DNA of 64,000 bases from Ferdinandcohnia sp036965045 (GTDB lineage: Bacteria; Bacillota; Bacilli; Bacillales; Bacillaceae_L), in NCBI RefSeq assembly GCF_036965045.1, contig NZ_JBALOV010000006.1, forward strand, positions 61,247 through 125,246, written 5' to 3'. The translations under genes were made by a program, and so were the position numbers. The notes below the pieces were generated by a model. That model was given only the letters and a program-made list of their open reading frames with translations. It had not been told where the DNA came from and did no database searches. Positions 1-7,687 of the stretch are shown piece by piece. The stretch's first letter is position 1; each line of letters opens with the position of its first letter.

Positions 1-569
1 CCTGTTCGATTTAATATTACCTTTCGGATTGGTAATTCGATACCATATAAAGAATAAATTGTACGGACAATCCCATCCATACGATCCAATTCAATCATAG
101 GTGATAATATTTTTTTCTCATGTCGCCCCCTTTTCTCAGTCCAAAACCGTTCATTTGAACCTAAGAACACACTGTTTTCTTCACCCTCAAGGATGGTGAT
201 TAGCCAGGTTGTTGTAGGGCTTATGAGAATGATTTCTACTTCAACAGGTGCTTTTTTCAATTTGAAGATGGGTCGATAGAGGACAAGATAGGTGTCGGGA
301 AATCGTTGTAGAAAATATTTTAAATCTGGATCCTTATAAAATTCCCTGTCGACATACGATTTTTCACGGACTGTTGAGCTTGCCCATTTCATCTGAAACT
401 CCAAAATATGGTCAAGAAATTGATGCTTTAAATTATCAACGGACCCTGACTTTTTTGCTTTCGTTCTCGCCCATTGTTGCTTTTTCATGCGGATAAACTG
501 TCCGGGATACCGAAACATATCAACCTCATATCGTGAAACATAATCCTGCAGTTTTATTAATTGTCCCAA
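1..569 (-). CDS. NERD-like protein, YtlQ-type (3' part outside window)
   Basis: The reading frame runs from a TTG at 569 to the window edge without a stop, so the C-terminus is missing. An AGAGGTG ribosome binding site lies just upstream of the TTG. The visible 189 residues begin MGQLIKLQDYVSRYEVDMFR and contain a basic stretch (KKQQWARTKAKKSG) and a beta-rich middle segment (TYLVLYRPIFKLKKAPVEVE). I recall Bacillus proteins of this kind being annotated as nuclease-related (NERD) domain proteins and linked to thpR (ytlP). No catalytic residues can be confirmed from the fragment, so the function is open. Confidence 0.7.
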   Translation of the reverse strand, partial: MGQLIKLQDYVSRYEVDMFRYPGQFIRMKKQQWARTKAKKSGSVDNLKHQFLDHILEFQMKWASSTVREKSYVDREFYKDPDLKYFLQRFPDTYLVLYRPIFKLKKAPVEVEIILISPTTTWLITILEGEENSVFLGSNERFWTEKRGRHEKKILSPMIELDRMDGIVRTIYSLYGIELPIRKVILNRT

Positions 570-588
570 CTTTATTACACCTCTTAAT

Positions 589-706
589 AAAAGCCAAGGA
601 GCGTAGCCTTTGGCGATAACCACAAGACAAGCACTGACAGAAGGCGCTTCAGGCCTTAAGAAGCGATTGACTTGTGACCTCGGGCTGATTGCTCCTGGAG
701 CTAGAC
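589..706 (-). repeat. Intergenic repeat of the TCTAGCTCCAGG family (copy 1)
   Basis: On the minus strand this segment starts TGTCTAGCTCCAGGAGC and ends GCTCCTTGGCTTTT, so its ends are complementary and can form a long stem. It shares its start, the AGTCAATCGCTTC-like core and the CTTCTGTCAG segment with the copy at 22551-22729. It fills the gap between the cidB stop and the YtlQ-like gene. Confidence 0.7.
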
Positions 707-712
707 ATAATC

Positions 713-1399
713 CTATAGTAAAAGAGAAACTAACACAGGCAAAATGATTGCCGTATAAACGGCACTTAAGATCATTGCAATTGAGCTTATCGCCCCTTCG
801 TTTGTTCCAATTTCTAGCGCTCTTGCGGTACCTATTCCATGTGAAGCTGTCCCAAATCCTAAGCCAACACCAACGAAGTGGTCAGCCTTCACCATTTTTA
901 AAAGCAATGGACCGAACATGGCACCTGATATTCCCGCAATCATGACGTATACGGCAGCAAGCGCAGGAATCCCTCCTGTTACACTTGCAATATCCATCGC
1001 GACCGGTGTCGTAACTGACTTTGGAGCAATCGAAAGCATGATTTTAGGATCTATAGCGAAGATTTTCGAAAAATAAAGTCCTGTTGCAATTCCAGTTGTT
1101 GAGCCTACAAAGACACCAATGAGAATTGGCATGAAAAATTCTTTTAGAGATTCGCGATTTTGATATAAAGGATAGGCCAATGCCACAACCGCAGGACCAA
1201 GTAGCTCATCAATCCATTTCCCCCCCAACATATAGGTTTCATATGGAATGGAGAAGATGAGCAAGAAGATAAGGATGACAAATGTCGTCGTCGCAATTGG
1301 CACGAGTAATGGGTGAGTAATTCGTTTATACAGTCTCGTCATTACTAGGAAAATGAAAATCGTACAAACAATCGACGCAATTGTAAAAACAGTAGTCAT
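713..1399 (-). CDS. cidB: CidB/LrgB family membrane protein
   Basis: This is a 228-aa, very hydrophobic protein with about six to seven membrane segments, the usual length for the LrgB/CidB family. The conserved stretches TPVAMDIASVTGG and GFGTASHGIGTARALE in the C-terminal half are typical. Its start overlaps the upstream CidA/LrgA gene by four bases, so the two are translationally coupled. A GGGGGAGGG ribosome binding site lies inside the upstream gene. Members have been described as antiholin or holin-like regulators of autolysis, and more recently in B. subtilis as a facilitated pyruvate transporter (PftAB). The sequence does not decide between these roles or between Cid and Lrg naming. 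Confidence 0.85.
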   Translation of the reverse strand: MTTVFTIASIVCTIFIFLVMTRLYKRITHPLLVPIATTTFVILIFLLIFSIPYETYMLGGKWIDELLGPAVVALAYPLYQNRESLKEFFMPILIGVFVGSTTGIATGLYFSKIFAIDPKIMLSIAPKSVTTPVAMDIASVTGGIPALAAVYVMIAGISGAMFGPLLLKMVKADHFVGVGLGFGTASHGIGTARALEIGTNEGAISSIAMILSAVYTAIILPVLVSLLL

Positions 1400-1785
1400 G
1401 CTCCGAAGCCCTCCCCCATATTCTTGCTTTTCTCTTTCCTGGTTGCTATTTTTTCACCAACTACACTTGAAATAAGCATAACAAGAAATGTACTTACCAA
1501 CACAATGGCCACCGTAATAATACCCTTCCCATTAAAAAAGGATAGGTAATCCATAATCCCAACGGTTGCCGGTACAAAGAGAAGTGCTAAAATGTTGAGC
1601 AAAAACTGTGCCCCATCCCCCAGCCATTTTTCTTTAATTAATCTTGTATGCAACAAGATAAATAAAAAAATCATCCCAATAATACTACCCGGTATGGATG
1701 TGTGTAATAGCCCTTGTATCAAGGTCCCCACCCAATAGATTAAATATAAAAAGGCGATTTGAATGCAAATCTTAACATATTTCAT
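1396..1785 (-). CDS. cidA: CidA/LrgA family holin-like membrane protein
   Basis: The 129-aa protein has four predicted membrane helices and the family motif SIPGSIIGM near residues 31-39, followed by a basic C-terminal tail (EKIATRKEKSK). That fits the small partner of a CidA-CidB (LrgA-LrgB) pair. It starts 15 bases after the thpR stop with an AGGGGAA binding site, suggesting a thpR-cidA-cidB transcript. The pair may form a membrane pore or transporter affecting cell lysis or pyruvate movement. The paralogue name (cid, lrg or pft) is uncertain. Confidence 0.85.
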   Translation of the reverse strand: MKYVKICIQIAFLYLIYWVGTLIQGLLHTSIPGSIIGMIFLFILLHTRLIKEKWLGDGAQFLLNILALLFVPATVGIMDYLSFFNGKGIITVAIVLVSTFLVMLISSVVGEKIATRKEKSKNMGEGFGA

Positions 1786-1800
1786 TGGAAATTCCCCTTT

Positions 1801-2370
1801 TTATTTCAATGAAAAAATAGATAACGGCTGATACTTTGGCGTTCGGTTCAGATGGGTTTGATATAATACGAAATGCTCCGCTTTTACAATCGATTTTTCT
1901 TCCTTAGGTTGGACGATTTCGTTTAGCTCTGTAGGCGAAAATGGACTTTCCGAGCTCCATTTTCTGGCCATTGTAATATGCGGAGCAAATGGCCGCTTAT
2001 CAAGAGAAAAGCCCAAGTCTGTACAAGCTACATAAACATCTCTTTGCAACTTACGTAATGACTCGCTCTCGTCCACACCTGCCCATAAGATTCGCGGCGA
2101 ATCTTTTTTACCGAAAGTTCCTAATCCATTTAATTGAAGATTAAAGTTTTCGTGTTGCTTGGCAATATCAGGCATTTGCCTTTTGATTGCCGTTAGCTGT
2201 TTAAAGGTAGCCTGCCCTCCTAAAAAAGCAAGCGTAATATGTAAATCCTCTGGATGGACCCACGACTTGAACGATAGCCTTTGTTCAAGAAGTCCTCGCC
2301 ATTTGTATAATAGCTCCTTTGTCTCAGCCGGAAGTGCCAATGCAAGAAAATAATGGGTTTGATGCTCCAT
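1801..2370 (-). CDS. thpR: RNA 2',3'-cyclic phosphodiesterase (2H family, YtlP-like)
   Basis: This is a cytoplasmic 189-aa protein of the 2H phosphoesterase superfamily. Both catalytic HxT motifs are present: HIT at residues 44-46 (LHITLAFLGG) and HIT at 131-133 (APHITMARKW). The length matches LigT/ThpR enzymes, which open 2',3'-cyclic phosphates on RNA. The ATG is preceded by AAAGGGGC. It is the first gene of a probable three-gene unit with cidA and cidB, although its chemistry has no evident link to theirs. Confidence 0.88.
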   Translation of the reverse strand: MEHQTHYFLALALPAETKELLYKWRGLLEQRLSFKSWVHPEDLHITLAFLGGQATFKQLTAIKRQMPDIAKQHENFNLQLNGLGTFGKKDSPRILWAGVDESESLRKLQRDVYVACTDLGFSLDKRPFAPHITMARKWSSESPFSPTELNEIVQPKEEKSIVKAEHFVLYQTHLNRTPKYQPLSIFSLK

Positions 2371-2517
2371 TTGAAAGCCCCTTTTTTACAATATTTATTG
2401 TATCATTTTAGCAAACTTAAGAGTAAAGGGAAACTTGAGGTGGAGGGTTGTGTTTAGTTGAGGTAATAAATTGGATGCTATCGGCGATAATCCGGTTCTA
2501 TCGTCGTTAGCAAATTT

Positions 2518-2547
2518 CATTACAAAAGCCCGCCATCTATGGCGGGC
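2518..2547 (-). terminator. Rho-independent terminator after pepV
   Basis: A perfect seven-base-pair GC stem (GCCCGCC / GGCGGGC) with a six-base loop lies 16 bases past the pepV stop. On the minus strand it is followed by TTTTGTAATG. Confidence 0.8.
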
Positions 2548-2562
2548 CGCTAACTTATATAA

Positions 2563-3972
2563 TTATTTAGCTAATTCATATATCGCCTGAGCGTAGATTG
2601 CCGTCGCTTTAAGTAAGTCGTCTACTAAAATAAATTCATCCTTTTGGTGGGCAACGTCTGGTCGGCCTGGGAACAACGGTCCAAAGGCCACACCTGCTTC
2701 TAAAGATCTTGCATAGGTACCTCCACCAATTGAAACTAAAGTCGCTTCTTCACCTGTTTGTTCTTCATATACTTTTTGCAGGGTTTGAATTAATGGATGA
2801 TTCTTATCTACATGGTGTGGTGCTGAATTGCTGTAATTCTCAAGGCCGAAGCCAATTTTCTGACATACTTCTTCAAGTTTCTTTTTCGTATCATCCATAT
2901 CATTAGTTACAGGGTATCGAAGATTCAAACCAAGTCTTCCACCTTCTGAAGCAGTGTAAGACAGCTTTCCAACATTAATGGTTAAGTCTCCCGTGATGTC
3001 GTCGCTATAAGCTACACCTAAGTTTCTTCCCCTTGAATCGCCTACAAAATACTCATTCACGTTACGTAGGTAATGCATTGCTTTATCATCTAATGAATAT
3101 CTTTGTAAAAAGGATGCTAAGTATAGACCGGCATTTTTCCCATGGTCTGGCTCCATTCCGTGTGCTGATACGCCTTCTAACTGAAAAATCACGGTATCCT
3201 CATCACAAATCCCGCGTCCCACAAAGGAATTCTTGTCTAAAAACTCATGAAACTCATTGACCATCTCGCGTAAATTAACTTTACCTTCCAGTTTAGCCTC
3301 AGCAAAATCCGGAACCATATTATAGCGACGTCCCGAACTGAATGACTCTAAGTGGAGCTCACCCTCAGAAGAATGGTCTGATTTCTGAACTAAATCAAAA
3401 TCTGCAATTCCTTTTTCTGCATAAATGATCGGAAAATCTGCATCAGGTGCAAAGCCCATTGTCGGCATTTCCTCGTGTTTGAAATAATGGTCAACACAAC
3501 GCCAATCACTTTCTTCATCTGTTCCAATAATCATTCGAACCCGCTTTGAAAGCGGAAGATTTAATTCTTTAATTAGTTTCATTGCGTAATATGCTGCCAT
3601 TGTCGGGCCTTTATCATCCAATGAACCCCTTGCGATTAGTTTCCCATTATGAATTTCTGCACCATAAGGATCACTGGACCAGCCATCACCTTCTGGCACA
3701 ACATCGATATGGCATAGAATCCCGATTAATTCCTCTCCTGAGCCCATTTCAAGATGACCTGCATAACCATCAAGATTTTTGGAGGTAAAGCCATCCTCGC
3801 TGCCTTTATCCAATAAATAGTGTAATGCCTCATCAATCCCCGCTCCGAATGGAGCAGTAGGCGTTCCATTCTCTTCATCAAGGACACTTTTTATTCGCAA
3901 AAAATTTTGAGTGTCACTTATAAGTTGCGCTTTACGTTTTTCTACTTCTTCTATCCAGTTGATTTGTTCCAT
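2563..3972 (-). CDS. pepV: Dipeptidase PepV (M20 family)
   Basis: The 469-aa protein matches the PepV branch of M20 zinc peptidases in length and motifs. HID at 88-90 supplies a metal histidine and the catalytic aspartate, GSLDDKGP near 116-122 the bridging aspartate, the acidic pair at 153-154 (TDEESDW) the catalytic and metal glutamates, and a C-terminal histidine lies in GRPDVAHQKDE. These enzymes cut dipeptides in the cytoplasm. The ATG has a GTAAGGAG binding site and lies 11 bases after the ythQ stop, so pepV is probably the last gene of a ythP-ythQ-pepV transcript. Confidence 0.93.
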   Translation of the reverse strand: MEQINWIEEVEKRKAQLISDTQNFLRIKSVLDEENGTPTAPFGAGIDEALHYLLDKGSEDGFTSKNLDGYAGHLEMGSGEELIGILCHIDVVPEGDGWSSDPYGAEIHNGKLIARGSLDDKGPTMAAYYAMKLIKELNLPLSKRVRMIIGTDEESDWRCVDHYFKHEEMPTMGFAPDADFPIIYAEKGIADFDLVQKSDHSSEGELHLESFSSGRRYNMVPDFAEAKLEGKVNLREMVNEFHEFLDKNSFVGRGICDEDTVIFQLEGVSAHGMEPDHGKNAGLYLASFLQRYSLDDKAMHYLRNVNEYFVGDSRGRNLGVAYSDDITGDLTINVGKLSYTASEGGRLGLNLRYPVTNDMDDTKKKLEEVCQKIGFGLENYSNSAPHHVDKNHPLIQTLQKVYEEQTGEEATLVSIGGGTYARSLEAGVAFGPLFPGRPDVAHQKDEFILVDDLLKATAIYAQAIYELAK

Positions 3973-3983
3973 CTGAATTCTCC

Positions 3984-5129
3984 TTACAATAAAATAAGTA
4001 TTAATACTAATCCCACTATTGATAGTACAGGAAGCGAAATGAAATTCACAATATAGTGTTCCGCCTGATTACGAATAATATCATCTTTTCTCACGTTCAC
4101 GAGAAAGTGATTCGACATGATCCGATTTATTATAAGCTTTACCCACATTCTAATAATGATAATAAACCCCAAAAAGAGTAAACACTTGATCCAAATTGGG
4201 GGGACGACCATCAAGGCTACCGTGGTGACACTTGTGATTTGCAAACATTGAAAGATATAAGTTTTATTTCGAAAAAATACCTTTATACCTATTTCTTGCA
4301 GACTTTTTCTGCGATTGCGTTTTTTAAAAATTCGTTTTGAGTTTCGATAAAAAAGGGGGCTCCGCTTCTTTTGACTCGGTACTTTTTCCACATATTCAGA
4401 AAAAGCAAAAATACTATTTATATACGTAAGCTTAGCTTGTTTCTCCATCTCAACATCAGTAGAAAAGGTTGTCAGCCTATTTATCCTTTTAGTAGAGTTC
4501 GATAAAAACAAAAGCCATTGAAAAAGACTAATGATTAATAAAAAGATAACAGATGTATTCAGCGACCAAATTACAAATGATGTAGAAAAAGCCCATAAGG
4601 CAACAAAAAGCAAACACGTGAAAAAGCCCTTTTTCCAAGTTGAAGTAATTCCATTTAAGTATTGTTTCCATCCAAGTACGAGAGCCTTTAAACTAATAAA
4701 ATAAATCGACAATACAAGAACTTCACTCACGGTGATAAGATAATGATTTAATAAAAAAGGGGCTAATACTGCAACTATAAAGAGGATTCCAACACTATAA
4801 CCAAGTACATATAGATTTCTAGTCCATTTTTTCAACGTAATCACATGCGAGCCCTTTTGCAATAAAAATAATTGGTCTGCCTCCTCTAAAAATGTCCGAA
4901 TTTGACCTTGCCAGCAGAAGAAATAAACGAAGCTTACTATAAGTGAAAGTGAGATGCCGGTGAACCAACTTGGAATTTCAGACCACCAGATATAATAATG
5001 GTAACCTCCGATTGCCATAGCTGGGATGAATACATATAGAAATATTGTCAAGTCTACTACACTTCTAAATACTCCCCACTGATAGGCTGCTTCTTTACGA
5101 AGTCGAGTCATAAACAAATCTTTATCCAT
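3984..5129 (-). CDS. ythQ: ABC transporter permease (EcsB/YthQ type)
   Basis: This is a large hydrophobic protein with membrane segments grouped at the N-terminus, middle and C-terminus, the layout of EcsB-like ABC exporter permeases. The frame is open further upstream, but the ATG at 5129 has an AAGGTGAG site at good spacing and overlaps the ythP stop by eight bases, so I use it (381 aa). A basic cytoplasmic stretch (KRIFKKRNRRKSLQ) lies after the central segments. Substrate unknown. It pairs with the ATPase immediately upstream. Confidence 0.82.
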   Translation of the reverse strand: MDKDLFMTRLRKEAAYQWGVFRSVVDLTIFLYVFIPAMAIGGYHYYIWWSEIPSWFTGISLSLIVSFVYFFCWQGQIRTFLEEADQLFLLQKGSHVITLKKWTRNLYVLGYSVGILFIVAVLAPFLLNHYLITVSEVLVLSIYFISLKALVLGWKQYLNGITSTWKKGFFTCLLFVALWAFSTSFVIWSLNTSVIFLLIISLFQWLLFLSNSTKRINRLTTFSTDVEMEKQAKLTYINSIFAFSEYVEKVPSQKKRSPLFYRNSKRIFKKRNRRKSLQEIGIKVFFRNKTYIFQCLQITSVTTVALMVVPPIWIKCLLFLGFIIIIRMWVKLIINRIMSNHFLVNVRKDDIIRNQAEHYIVNFISLPVLSIVGLVLILILL

Positions 5130-5844
5130 GGGATGACTCACCTTGGACGATACGGTTAAAACATCGAAGGAGTGAGCCATCCTGTAGATTAGCTTTTATG
5201 CGAATGTCAGCAAGAGTTCCCTGTGCTTTTAATCTACCTCCTGCAACTAACAGGAAACGATCACAAACTTTTTCAGCAGTATCTAGAACATGTGTACACA
5301 TCAAGATTCCTGCCCCACGCCGTTTCTCCGAATCAATAAGCGTTAAAAAGTCTTGCATGGCCATCGGGTCTAAGCCAACAAATGGTTCATCGATAATATA
5401 AATATCCGGTTTTATAAGAAAAGCCGTAATGAGCATTACCTTTTGCTGCATCCCTTTTGAAAAAGTGCTTGGGAGTTTATGTATTACTTTTTCCATATGG
5501 AAGAGCTTGAGTAAGTTCATAGCCCTTTCATTAAACACAGAATCCCCAATTTCCATCACTCCTGCCGCCAAGTCAAGGTGCTCCCATAAAGTCAACTCAT
5601 CGTAAAAAACCGGTCTTTCCGGAATATACGCGTATGTATGGTTATTGATAAAATCAATCTTCCCATTGGTATTTTCCAATAAACCAAGAATCGTTTTGAT
5701 TGTTGTGCTTTTACCAGCTCCATTTGGACCTATTAGTCCAACCATCTCACCGCTGTTAATTGAAAAAGAAAGATTTTCAATTATCTTATGGTTTTCATCA
5801 TAGCCTGAATTCTGTATCAAGACTTCTAATAATGTCTGTTCCAT
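5122..5844 (-). CDS. ythP: ABC transporter ATP-binding protein (EcsA/YthP type)
   Basis: This is a 240-aa ABC ATPase with Walker A GPNGAGKST, the signature region STFSKGMQQKV (a degenerate LSGGQ, as is common in EcsA-like proteins), Walker B IYIIDEPF and a switch histidine in THVLDTAEK. I use the ATG at 5844, which follows GGAGGG, rather than the frame opening 17 codons upstream. It should energise the permease encoded just downstream. EcsAB-type exporters affect secretion and processing; the substrate here is not evident. Confidence 0.88.
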   Translation of the reverse strand: MEQTLLEVLIQNSGYDENHKIIENLSFSINSGEMVGLIGPNGAGKSTTIKTILGLLENTNGKIDFINNHTYAYIPERPVFYDELTLWEHLDLAAGVMEIGDSVFNERAMNLLKLFHMEKVIHKLPSTFSKGMQQKVMLITAFLIKPDIYIIDEPFVGLDPMAMQDFLTLIDSEKRRGAGILMCTHVLDTAEKVCDRFLLVAGGRLKAQGTLADIRIKANLQDGSLLRCFNRIVQGESSHG

Positions 5845-6200
5845 GAACAATCCCTCCACCACTACATACGTACAATCAGGAAAAAGGTTTCCCAATCGTG
5901 AACAAGCTTTACCAAACTGTAATAAAAATGTAAAAAACAGAATAGTAGAATTAATTTATGATAATAATAGAAGTAAAATGTTGATTCTTGATAATTTATG
6001 CAGAAATAGTCATACTATTCAGATACAACTATATATATATAGCAAACGCACCTGAAAGGAAATGGGGTGATATGGGACATATATATAAGATTGCTATCTC
6101 AAAAAAGGGAAACCTGTTGTAGATCTTTATTTTCAGATATCAATTTAAGGGTACGACTGAGGCATGTTCGTCATGTACAAAAATGATAAGGAGTGGTTTT
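5845..6200. other. Divergent intergenic region ythP / ytzE
   Basis: This gene-free stretch of about 356 bases is AT-rich with a run of TATATATATA near 6030-6040. It must hold the promoters of ythP (minus) and ytzE (plus), but I could not identify convincing promoter boxes or a structured leader. Confidence 0.5.
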
Positions 6201-6419
6201 TTGAAGCCTTCAACAAACCGTATGTTAACTCGTATCAAATCAGTCTACATGTTTATTAACGAAAAAGGGACTGTAACAACAAAGGAGCTTGTGGATGAAT
6301 TTGGAACTACATCACGAACCATTCAGCGTGATTTGAATGTGTTAGCATATAATGATTTGGTTCGCAGCCCTAGCCGAGGAAAATGGACCATCACAAAGAA
6401 GAAAGTCAAAATATCGTAG
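6201..6419 (+). CDS. ytzE: DeoR-type HTH protein YtzE
   Basis: This 72-aa protein is essentially one winged helix-turn-helix of the DeoR type, with recognition region TTKELVDEFGTTSRTIQRDL. It lacks the sugar-phosphate sensing domain of full DeoR repressors. The TTG at 6201 follows AAGGAGTGG and gives the expected start MKPSTNRMLTRIKS. The frame is open a few codons further upstream without a better site. It lies divergently from ythP, so ythPQ-pepV is a possible target, but nothing in the sequence proves this. Confidence 0.85.
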   Translation: MKPSTNRMLTRIKSVYMFINEKGTVTTKELVDEFGTTSRTIQRDLNVLAYNDLVRSPSRGKWTITKKKVKIS

Positions 6420-6515
6420 CAACAAAACAAAAGGGGCGCATGAAGAAGGTAGCAAATAACTTCACAATAGAAGGCCTTTTCATACAGATACATATGAAGA
6501 AATTAGATTCTAATG

Positions 6516-6546
6516 AAAAAAAGGGGCTGTTATACCAAACAGCCCC
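6516..6546 (-). terminator. Terminator overlapping the 3' end of ytzG
   Basis: The nine-base stem GGGGCTGTT / AACAGCCCC is followed on the minus strand by seven T. The stop codon of the pseudouridine synthase gene (6530-6532) lies inside the hairpin, so the last codons are shared with the terminator. Confidence 0.85.
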
Positions 6547-7267
6547 TGCTACTATTCGTATCATTTTTTAATCGCATAACTTCTTGGTCGGTAAGTTCAC
6601 GATATTCACCAAGTTCAAGCGTTTCGTCGAGTGGCAAGGGCCCCATTTTAATTCGTTTCAAATAGACAACACGCTTCCCTACTGCTTCAAACATTCGCTT
6701 AACTTGATGGAATTTCCCCTCTTCGATGACGACTTCGATTTCAGAACGTAGACCACTGCTTATGATTGTGAGAACAGCAGGCATTGTTTCATATCCATCG
6801 TCAAGGGTAACTCCGTTTCGAAAAGCTTCAACATCCTCTTCAGTTACCTCACCTTCAATGATAGCTAAATATGTTTTCGGGACATGTTTCCTTGGAGAAA
6901 GCAATTGATGAGCAAGCTGCCCATCGTTTGTTAAAAGTAACAACCCTTCCGTATCCTTGTCCAAACGCCCTACTGGAAAAGGCTTGTAAACCGTGTCTTC
7001 CATTTCTAACAGATCTAAAACTGTATCATGAAGATTATCCTCAGTTGCCGAAATGACGCCTTGAGGTTTGTTCAACATTAAATAGATAAATTCCTTGTAT
7101 TCCACCACTTCACCATGAACAGTAACCGTATCACTGTCCACTTTTACATGCTTGCTAGAATCTTTGACCGGTACTCCATTTAATTGTACGGCTCCAGATT
7201 TTAATAAGCTTTTTACCTCTTTTCGGCTTCCGAAGCCCCGATTGGCCAGTAATTTATCAATTCGCAT
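6530..7267 (-). CDS. ytzG: RsuA-family pseudouridine synthase (YtzG)
   Basis: The 245-aa protein has an N-terminal S4 RNA-binding domain (MRIDKLLANRGFGSRKEV, residues 1-60) followed by a RsuA/RluB-type catalytic domain. The catalytic aspartate sits in GRLDKDTEGLLLLT, and the later motif is KFHQVKRMFEAVGKRV. Such enzymes isomerise a uridine in rRNA. The closest named function is 16S rRNA U516 (RsuA), but the exact target is inferred. The ATG follows a GGAGGGAAA site. Confidence 0.9.
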   Translation of the reverse strand: MRIDKLLANRGFGSRKEVKSLLKSGAVQLNGVPVKDSSKHVKVDSDTVTVHGEVVEYKEFIYLMLNKPQGVISATEDNLHDTVLDLLEMEDTVYKPFPVGRLDKDTEGLLLLTNDGQLAHQLLSPRKHVPKTYLAIIEGEVTEEDVEAFRNGVTLDDGYETMPAVLTIISSGLRSEIEVVIEEGKFHQVKRMFEAVGKRVVYLKRIKMGPLPLDETLELGEYRELTDQEVMRLKNDTNSSRGCLV

Positions 7268-7346
7268 GCATTTCCCTCCTTAACCTGTGCGAATACCTAT
7301 CTTTAAAAGAATAGGCATTTTATTCATTGCACAAACGCCCTCCTAA

Positions 7347-7355
7347 CATACACTA
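7347..7355 (+). promoter_or_regulatory. Possible SigE/SigK-type -10 element
   Basis: CATACACTA at this position fits the mother-cell sporulation sigma -10 patterns (CATA-N3-TA). It lies about 45 bases before the start of the Tyr/Asp-rich coiled-coil gene. A clear -35 is not evident, so this is a suggestion only. Confidence 0.4.
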
Positions 7356-7397
7356 CAGTATTACTGTACCTTTAAAAAGAAAAGGAGCGATACCACA

Positions 7398-7601
7398 ATG
7401 TATTATTATGATTATGACTATGATTATCGTCAACAACCTTACTACCCTGGATTTCCTGGTGGGGGCGGTGGCGGCAATGTCGATCGTCGTCTAGACCGTC
7501 TTGAACGCCAAATTCAAAGGCTAGAAAATCAGATTAATCGTTTAGACCGCCGTGTCGACCGCATTGAGCGCCGTTTAGGCTTTGGTACTTTCCAGGGCTA
7601 A
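7398..7601 (+). CDS. Tyr/Asp-rich N-terminus plus coiled-coil mini-protein
   Basis: This is a 67-aa protein that I do not recognise by name. Residues 1-14 are almost only Tyr, Asp and Arg (YYYDYDYDYR), residues 18-30 form a Pro/Gly stretch with six glycines in a row, and residues 31-60 are a regular heptad coiled coil with the recurring pattern RLDRLERQI / RLENQI / RLDRRV. The AAAGGAG site at 7381 is strong. The composition and the CATACACTA box upstream suggest a spore-coat or other sporulation structural protein that oligomerises through the coiled coil. That role is inference. Confidence 0.75.
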   Translation: MYYYDYDYDYRQQPYYPGFPGGGGGGNVDRRLDRLERQIQRLENQINRLDRRVDRIERRLGFGTFQG

Positions 7602-7653
7602 ATTAAAGAGAACCTTCTAACACCCGGGAATATTTGAATCTCACACAGAATTC

Positions 7654-7687
7654 AAAAAAAGGCTGTCACTTACTGCACAGCCTTTTT
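7654..7687. terminator. Bidirectional terminator between coiled-coil gene and murJ
   Basis: A six-base stem GGCTGT / ACAGCC is flanked by A7 on the left and T5 on the right, so it can terminate both converging transcripts. It overlaps the last codons of the flippase gene. Confidence 0.75.

Noticed and set aside
6074..6120. A 14-codon leader peptide upstream of ytzE (ATG at 6072 region)
   Set aside because: It has a weak GGGGTGAT site, but there is no attenuator structure or amino-acid bias to support a leader function.
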